Positions 19,218 to 23,676 of a DNA stretch of 23,676 bases are shown here, one piece after another (positions within the stretch are counted from its first letter, which is position 1; each line of letters opens with the position of its first letter). The position numbers and the translations under genes are program-made. Location of the stretch: positions 1 to 23,676 of the forward strand of contig SKYX01000418.1 of the NCBI GenBank assembly GCA_007127655.1. The letters run 5' to 3'. This DNA is from Desulfonatronum sp. Its GTDB lineage: Bacteria; Desulfobacterota; Desulfovibrionia; Desulfovibrionales; Desulfonatronaceae. Under the pieces are notes generated by a model. That model did not search any database. It saw nothing but the letters and a program-made list of their open reading frames with translations, and had not been told where the DNA came from.

Positions 19218-21103
19218 CCGCTCCGCGATTTTTTCCCCAGCGCATAACCGCCAGGATTGAAGAATTGATCCAGGAGGCGCAGCGCTTCGACCGCCTGCCC
19301 GCCGCCCAGACCATGGCCCTGCGCCTGGAGCGGGTTCTGGGCGTTATGGATGACCGGACAGGCTTGGATGCCGGTCTTGGCCGCCCGGTCGTCATCGTGC
19401 TCTTGGGCGGGACCGGAGTGGGCAAGTCCGAGCTGTTCAACGCTCTGCTGAACAAGCCCGGCCTCAGTCCGACCTCGTCCACTATTCGTCCCAAGACCAC
19501 TTGCGCCCATGTCGCGGTGGCGCCGGCGGATAAACAGCATCTTACATTTCTCGATGAAGCTGACGTGGTCACCACCGATCACCTGTTGTCCGGAACGGCC
19601 CTGATCGACGCTCCGGATGTGGACAGCACCGAGTCCGTTCATTTGGAGCGCACCCGCCGGTTGGTGGAGCGGGCGGACATCGTGGTCTACGTCGGCAGTC
19701 CGGACAAGCGGGCCAACTTCAGCGTCCAGGAAGAGGTCCGGCGGTGGGCCGCCCGTAAGCGGTGGTTTTTCGTGCTGAACAAGCTGGACCAGATACCGGA
19801 ACGGGATCGGGAGACCGTGTGCGCGGATTTTATGGGCCGTGTGCGGGAATTAGGCTTTGACGTGGACCAGGACGGTTTTTTCGCGGTCAGCGCGGTTGCG
19901 GCGCAATCCGCAACACAAACTGCCGCGGATGGATTGAACGAGCGCCTCGAACGATTGCGCGCCGTCCTGTTCGCCTACCGGGCCAGGGAGCAAGTCCAGG
20001 CTTTGCGAACCGAGGATGTCTTTAATCAGGTCCGCCATGCCCTTTCCGGATCGGTCCGCCAAGACCTGGATAGATTGCACCGGTCTTTGTCGGCCCATGA
20101 GCAGGAGTTGGATGGACGGGTGCGCGAGGTTTTTCTCAAGGCCCTGTCTACGCCCCAGAGCCAAGACACGTTGCGCCGGATTATTCGGGAACAGGCCTGG
20201 CGGGTCGCACCGAGCCGGGTAGGCGGTTTTCTGGCCTTGCCGGTCTGGGTGCGCGGACGGCTGGCTTTTTCCGGCCTAGCCTACCACCTTGCCAGGATGT
20301 CCACGGGCGGTCCGTCCCTGACACGGATGCTCCGGGCCGGATGGCACGCGGCCAAGGCCGCCTGGCAGGGTATTTTGCCCATGCGGACCATTTTGCAAGG
20401 ATTTTCCGCCGAAGAAGAGCGTCGTCTGGCCGAAATAGCCCAGGATGCACGAAGAACCTTGCAGGATCTCGGATTGGACCGGCTGGACGGCGCAAAACCA
20501 TCAGCTTTTGATCCACCGACGTCAACGCCTGAAGCGGAGCAGGCGCTTTGGGCGACCCGGCTTCTGAATCAAAGCCTGAACGTGCTGCGCACACAAGGTG
20601 TGTTGCCCCGAAAGTCGGAACATTCCGATCAGGATCAGCGCACCCGGGAAATTTTTCAGGAGCGCCTGGAACAGGCCGTACTCTCCAGCGCCGGTCTGCT
20701 GACCGCCCAGCGCCTGGGGCTGGCGCACACCCTGGTTGGCAACCTCCTGCCGTTCCTGGTCTTCGGCCACGCCTCGGTACGTCTGGTTTCCGGCTGGCTG
20801 GCCGGGGACTGGCTGCCGTTTGATTTCTACCTGACCGCGGTGGCGGTGTTCCTGATCAGCCTGGTCCCAGGATACCTGCTCGTCTCCGTCTCCCTGACCC
20901 GCTTCGGAAACCTCCCCGCACCGAGCCAACTGGTCCAGGCCCTGGACGCCCCAGGAGAAACCGAACCCCTGCGCAGGGTGCGCCTGGATGTCGAAGGATT
21001 GCTGGATCGGGTCCGTGATCTGGAAGACGCGCTGCGGGTAAGCACGGAAGTGCTGCAACAGGAACTGGATCCGTCGCGGTTTGGGGCAGCGATTCGGGGT
21101 TGA
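19214..21103 (+). CDS. Dynamin-like / 50S-ribosome-binding-type membrane GTPase, second of a tandem pair
   Basis: This 629-residue protein has a better-kept GTPase domain than its upstream partner: G1 GGTGVGKSE (65-73), a likely G2 threonine around residues 89-97 (RPKTTCAHV), and G4 NKLD (189-192). G3 reads DAPDVDS (132-138), again with Asp in place of the usual Gly. A long helical middle follows. Two strongly hydrophobic segments at about 502-565 (including VAVFLISLVPGYLLVSVSL) look like a membrane hairpin, and the C-terminal helix (about 585-620) is coiled-coil-like. The ATG overlaps the previous stop as ATGA and has GGAGG upstream, showing translational coupling. The two-GTPase organisation recalls bacterial dynamin pairs. 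The family assignment rests on architecture, since overall sequence resemblance between the two proteins is low. Confidence 0.75.
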   Translation: MTAPRFFPQRITARIEELIQEAQRFDRLPAAQTMALRLERVLGVMDDRTGLDAGLGRPVVIVLLGGTGVGKSELFNALLNKPGLSPTSSTIRPKTTCAHVAVAPADKQHLTFLDEADVVTTDHLLSGTALIDAPDVDSTESVHLERTRRLVERADIVVYVGSPDKRANFSVQEEVRRWAARKRWFFVLNKLDQIPERDRETVCADFMGRVRELGFDVDQDGFFAVSAVAAQSATQTAADGLNERLERLRAVLFAYRAREQVQALRTEDVFNQVRHALSGSVRQDLDRLHRSLSAHEQELDGRVREVFLKALSTPQSQDTLRRIIREQAWRVAPSRVGGFLALPVWVRGRLAFSGLAYHLARMSTGGPSLTRMLRAGWHAAKAAWQGILPMRTILQGFSAEEERRLAEIAQDARRTLQDLGLDRLDGAKPSAFDPPTSTPEAEQALWATRLLNQSLNVLRTQGVLPRKSEHSDQDQRTREIFQERLEQAVLSSAGLLTAQRLGLAHTLVGNLLPFLVFGHASVRLVSGWLAGDWLPFDFYLTAVAVFLISLVPGYLLVSVSLTRFGNLPAPSQLVQALDAPGETEPLRRVRLDVEGLLDRVRDLEDALRVSTEVLQQELDPSRFGAAIRG

Positions 21104-21135
21104 GGGTTATTTTTCTAAGTTTTTGGGAGATCGTC

Positions 21136-21336
21136 ATGATTACAGCACATTCCGTTGAACAAGCCGTACTGCGGCTTCCACAGGAAGAATTTATCAAGTT
21201 TCGTGATTGGTTTCTTCGCTTCGAATCGGACGCATGGGACAAGCAGATTGAGGGGGATGCCGCCTTTGGGAAACTTGATGCGTTGGCTGAAGAAGCGCTT
21301 GCTGAGTATCAGAGTGGTTCCTTCACCGAACCATGA
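21136..21336 (+). CDS. Small antitoxin-like protein (toxin partner apparently lost)
   Basis: This 66-residue acidic protein starts at an ATG with GGGAG about 7 bases upstream. Its N-terminal half SVEQAVLRLPQEEFIKFRDWF and the stretch WDKQIEGDAAFGKLDALAEEALAEY match my memory of small antitoxins that precede RelE/ParE-like toxins, which typically read WDxQIExDxxxGKLDxLxEEALxxY. In such pairs the antitoxin blocks the toxin and represses the operon. Here the downstream frame that begins in the ATGA overlap (21333) ends after 13 codons, so the toxin seems truncated. Possible functions for a solitary antitoxin are protection against a related toxin elsewhere, or none. The family match is by pattern only. 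Confidence 0.65.
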   Translation: MITAHSVEQAVLRLPQEEFIKFRDWFLRFESDAWDKQIEGDAAFGKLDALAEEALAEYQSGSFTEP

Positions 21337-21374
21337 GACATTTCACATATAAAATCAAGGTTTTAGCGCATTGA
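21333..21374 (+). pseudogene. Probable remnant of the toxin gene (13 codons)
   Basis: An ATG overlaps the antitoxin stop (ATGA), exactly where the toxin of such modules normally starts. The frame encodes only MRHFTYKIKVLAH before TGA. The first residues, M-R/K-H-F-T, are like the start of the expected toxin, after which the frame is unrelated. The TGA shares its last base with the ATG of the protease gene. I infer a deletion that removed the rest of the toxin, possibly when the protease gene was joined. Confidence 0.4.
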
Positions 21375-22624
21375 TGCAAACTCTTATTCTCATCGTGGTT
21401 CTGGCCGCCCTGCTCGCCAAGGTTATTGCGGAAGCCTGGTTGATTCTATTGAACATGCGTGAGGCGAGACGTCGGCGGGATGCGCCGCCAAAGGCCTTGC
21501 GCGAGGTGATGGACGAGGCGACGTACCGGAAGTCCGTGGAATACACCCTGGCCAAAAGCCGGTTCGGGCTGTTCGGCGAAGTGTACGGGGCGGTAATCCT
21601 GGTGGTGGTGCTTTTTACCGGGCTGTTGCCCTGGGCATACGATCTGATCGGCGGCGGGCCCTCGGCTTCGGTCTGGCGGGAGGGGGTGTATCTGATTGCC
21701 GTGATGCTGGTACTTTCCCTGCCCGGCTTGCCCCTGGACCATCATGCCCAGTTTCGGCTGGAAGAGCGGTTCGGATTCAACAACAGTACCTTGCGGTTGT
21801 GGGTCACGGACAAGATCAAGGGGCTGATTTTAGGCGTAATCATCGCCCTGCCCCTGCTGGCCGGGATTCTATTCTTGATCGACTTGATCGGGCCGTGGTG
21901 GTGGGTCTGGGCCTTTGTGGTTTTTTTCGTCTTTCAACTGGTGATGATGGTCCTGTATCCCATGCTGATCCTGCCCTGGTTCAACACCCTAACCCCGCTG
22001 CCGGAGGGCGAACTGCGGCAACGGCTGATGGCCCTGGCAGACCGAACCGGGTTCAAGGCCAAGACCATCCAGGTCATGGACGGCAGTAAGCGGTCCGGCC
22101 ATTCCAACGCCTTTTTTACCGGGTTTGGACGGTTCCGGCGAATCGTGCTCTTCGACACCCTGATTGAGCAGTTGTCGGAGGAGGAGTTGGAAGCCGTCCT
22201 GGCTCATGAAATCGGCCACTACAAGCTCGGGCATATTCCGAAAATGCTGACCTTGTCCGCTGGCTTCGGGCTGGCCTCCTTCGCGTTACTGGCTTGGCTG
22301 CTGCAGAATCCGACGTTCATCGAGGCGTTTGGATTTCGTTTTGCGGACAGCGGTCCGGGACCGGCCTTTCTGCTCTTCGCCCTGCTGGCCGGGCTGTTCA
22401 CGTTCTGGCTTTCCCCGCTGATGAATCGCCTTTCCCGCAAACACGAATATCAGGCGGATCGCTTTGCCCGGAAAAGCGGCCCGGGTGCCGACCCGATGAT
22501 GAGCGCCCTACGCAAACTCAGCGAGAAGAACCTTTCCAATCTGACCCCTCACCCCTTGTACAGCGCATTTCACTATTCCCACCCCACGCTGCTGGAGCGG
22601 GAGGCGGCGCTGTCCGGTTCTTAA
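21374..22624 (+). CDS. M48 family (Ste24-type) membrane zinc metalloprotease
   Basis: This 416-residue integral membrane protease belongs to the Ste24/CAAX-protease-like M48 group, which cuts membrane-associated or misfolded proteins. It starts with a hydrophobic helix, has the M48 N-terminal domain (including LPLDHHAQFRLEERFGFNNST), and helices around residues 65-90, 150-175 and 175-200. The zinc site is HEIGH (278-282), with the third ligand Glu358 in EYQADRFA. SGHSNAFFTGFG and the C-terminal HPLYSAFHYSHPTLLEREAAL are also typical. Bacteria do not generally prenylate proteins at CAAX boxes, so the real substrates are probably other membrane proteins. The ATG at 21374 overlaps the toxin stub's stop. 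The gene runs tail-to-tail into the AT-rich glycosyltransferase gene, with overlapping stop codons. Confidence 0.93.
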   Translation: MQTLILIVVLAALLAKVIAEAWLILLNMREARRRRDAPPKALREVMDEATYRKSVEYTLAKSRFGLFGEVYGAVILVVVLFTGLLPWAYDLIGGGPSASVWREGVYLIAVMLVLSLPGLPLDHHAQFRLEERFGFNNSTLRLWVTDKIKGLILGVIIALPLLAGILFLIDLIGPWWWVWAFVVFFVFQLVMMVLYPMLILPWFNTLTPLPEGELRQRLMALADRTGFKAKTIQVMDGSKRSGHSNAFFTGFGRFRRIVLFDTLIEQLSEEELEAVLAHEIGHYKLGHIPKMLTLSAGFGLASFALLAWLLQNPTFIEAFGFRFADSGPGPAFLLFALLAGLFTFWLSPLMNRLSRKHEYQADRFARKSGPGADPMMSALRKLSEKNLSNLTPHPLYSAFHYSHPTLLEREAALSGS

Positions 22625-23601
22625 TGAAGGTGTTTTTGAATTGATCTTGCAATGTACAAATTTAAATTTTTCTTCGAAAAAACAGTGTGCCATGTTCTAC
22701 ACGATTTTTCGCACATTTCTGCGATTTGATCTGATTGAATATTGCTGAGACGATGGTTTATGATTTCACTTATGTTTGGTATTTCGTCAATTTCAATAAA
22801 GAAACAAAATTCAGAGTAATTTACTATGTCGCTTCTAGGAAGGTTTGATATATTCTTTATCAATATTGGTATTCTTCCGTAATACATTGTTTCAAATAAT
22901 CGAACAGAAAGTGGCCCAACCCCAGGTAAGCACAAAACGGTGTATGATTTTTTTGTAGCTTCCCTGAAAATCAATTTTCTCTTTGTTTTTTCCTCTTTTG
23001 AAAGTAATGGGTTAATGTAAAAACCATTTTTAATGGTTCCTTCTATTGCGTCAATGTAAGATTTGATTCTTTTATCTAGATATATTGCTTTTGTTATATA
23101 TTTTCTGATATCATTGTTTATTGTTCCAACAAACGATGTATGGTATTTTATATTTCTTAAGTTGAACGTATATTTGTCATTTTTAACATGTTCTGGTATG
23201 TCATACCATATTTGGTATGTAGAATTTGTATTTATGTTGTATGGAATGCTTACTTTAAAAAAAATGGATGGCATGTCAATCAATTTCTGTTTGTCGCCAT
23301 GATCAAAAAAAACGTGCCTAGCTTCGTTTTCTCTATAGTAAGGGAGCAAGCTTAAATATTTTTTAACTTTGCTAGATTCTTGACTGTCAGTTAGCCATCC
23401 TATGTCATATGGGAATACAAAAAAATCTGCTTTATTTGGATCGTTTGTTTTGTTTATAGCAGAGTCTTTTGAAGAACGCCATATATCTTTTTTTATATCA
23501 ATAAACCCATTGCTATTTAGGTTGGAAACGTAGTCTTTCATTTCCTTGCAAATACTGAAGTGAATATTTTCAGTATATTCAAAGTAGTTATATTTTTTCA
23601 T
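22621..23601 (-). CDS. Exostosin-like family glycosyltransferase
   Basis: This 326-residue protein resembles the exostosin (GT47-like) family of glycosyltransferases, which add sugars to polysaccharides. The pattern is ADFFVFPYD (58-66), then HVFFDHGD (96-103), HTSFVGTI (154-161), and LCLPGVGPLSVRLFETMYYGRIPILI (223-248). In the last, the Glu237 region and the G-x-I-P-I-L segment are the usual sugar-nucleotide-binding end. It is cytoplasmic, with no signal peptide or membrane helix visible. Base composition is very AT-rich, unlike every neighbour, which points to horizontal transfer. It most likely takes part in capsule, O-antigen or flagellar glycan synthesis. No good ribosome binding site is seen. 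Its start overlaps the end of the upstream gene, suggesting coupled translation. The exact sugar and linkage are unknown. Confidence 0.8.
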   Translation of the reverse strand: MKKYNYFEYTENIHFSICKEMKDYVSNLNSNGFIDIKKDIWRSSKDSAINKTNDPNKADFFVFPYDIGWLTDSQESSKVKKYLSLLPYYRENEARHVFFDHGDKQKLIDMPSIFFKVSIPYNINTNSTYQIWYDIPEHVKNDKYTFNLRNIKYHTSFVGTINNDIRKYITKAIYLDKRIKSYIDAIEGTIKNGFYINPLLSKEEKTKRKLIFREATKKSYTVLCLPGVGPLSVRLFETMYYGRIPILIKNISNLPRSDIVNYSEFCFFIEIDEIPNISEIINHRLSNIQSDQIAEMCEKSCRTWHTVFSKKNLNLYIARSIQKHLH

Positions 23602-23676
23602 TTATATATGTGTATATTTTTTTTGAAATTGTATCAAAATCGAATCTATCCATTCCAATATATGGGTTGATTAGTA
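23588..23676 (-). CDS. C-terminal end of an upstream AT-rich gene (partial)
   Basis: On the minus strand an open frame enters at the window edge and encodes 28 residues, ending DFDTISKKIYTYINEKI before TAA at 23588-23590. It overlaps the start of the exostosin-like gene by 14 bases, as is common in tightly packed operons. The other two frames close quickly. Codon use and AT richness match the glycosyltransferase gene. The family cannot be told from so little sequence. A further polysaccharide-synthesis gene is the natural guess from context. Confidence 0.55.
   Translation of the reverse strand, partial: LINPYIGMDRFDFDTISKKIYTYINEKI

Overview
The window reads as a stretch of GC-rich (by eye about 58-60% GC) chromosome from an anaerobic or facultative Gram-negative bacterium. 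Gene content fits a deltaproteobacterium of the Desulfovibrionales type: a class II B12-dependent ribonucleotide reductase, a dnaN-gyrB-gyrA block, a GyrB with the Gram-negative insert, and a UPF0182 membrane protein. The taxon is inferred from gene style, not demonstrated. About the last 1.05 kb is very AT-rich (about 30% GC) and looks imported.

Layout. Positions 1-705 (minus) hold the N-terminal part of a UPF0182 membrane protein, cut by the window edge. On the plus strand follow thiL (thiamine-phosphate kinase), an orphan branched-chain amino-acid-type periplasmic binding protein, nrdJ, ftsE, ftsX and ilvD. nrdJ, ftsE and ftsX are closely packed. A strong bidirectional terminator near 9058-9109 separates ilvD from the convergent gyrA. 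Positions 9176-15302 (minus) are the replication block, transcribed dnaN, then gyrB, then gyrA. The gene that usually precedes dnaN, dnaA, is absent. Its place is taken by an AT-rich regulatory-looking stretch with several inverted repeats and an unrecognised minus-strand ORF (15557-16012 or 16087).

From 16101 everything is on the plus strand again: a class I/II aminotransferase, then two large membrane-associated dynamin-like GTPases whose genes overlap by 4 bases (17361-21103). Next come a small antitoxin-like gene whose toxin partner appears reduced to a 13-codon stub, and an M48 (Ste24-type) membrane zinc protease. The protease gene meets, stop codon on stop codon, a convergent AT-rich exostosin-like glycosyltransferase gene. 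That gene is preceded by the last codons of another AT-rich gene, so a surface-polysaccharide island probably continues beyond the window.

How the parts work together. Most genes are housekeeping: cofactor synthesis, dNTP supply, division-site activation, branched-chain amino acid synthesis, replication and supercoiling. The most distinctive element is the GTPase pair. Both proteins carry Asp where the G3 motif normally has Gly (DxPD instead of DxxG), and the upstream one also has a degenerate G4 (TKLS). This suggests a heteromeric, membrane-remodelling bacterial dynamin system of unusual type. I found no CRISPR array, tRNA, rRNA, insertion sequence or convincing oriC.
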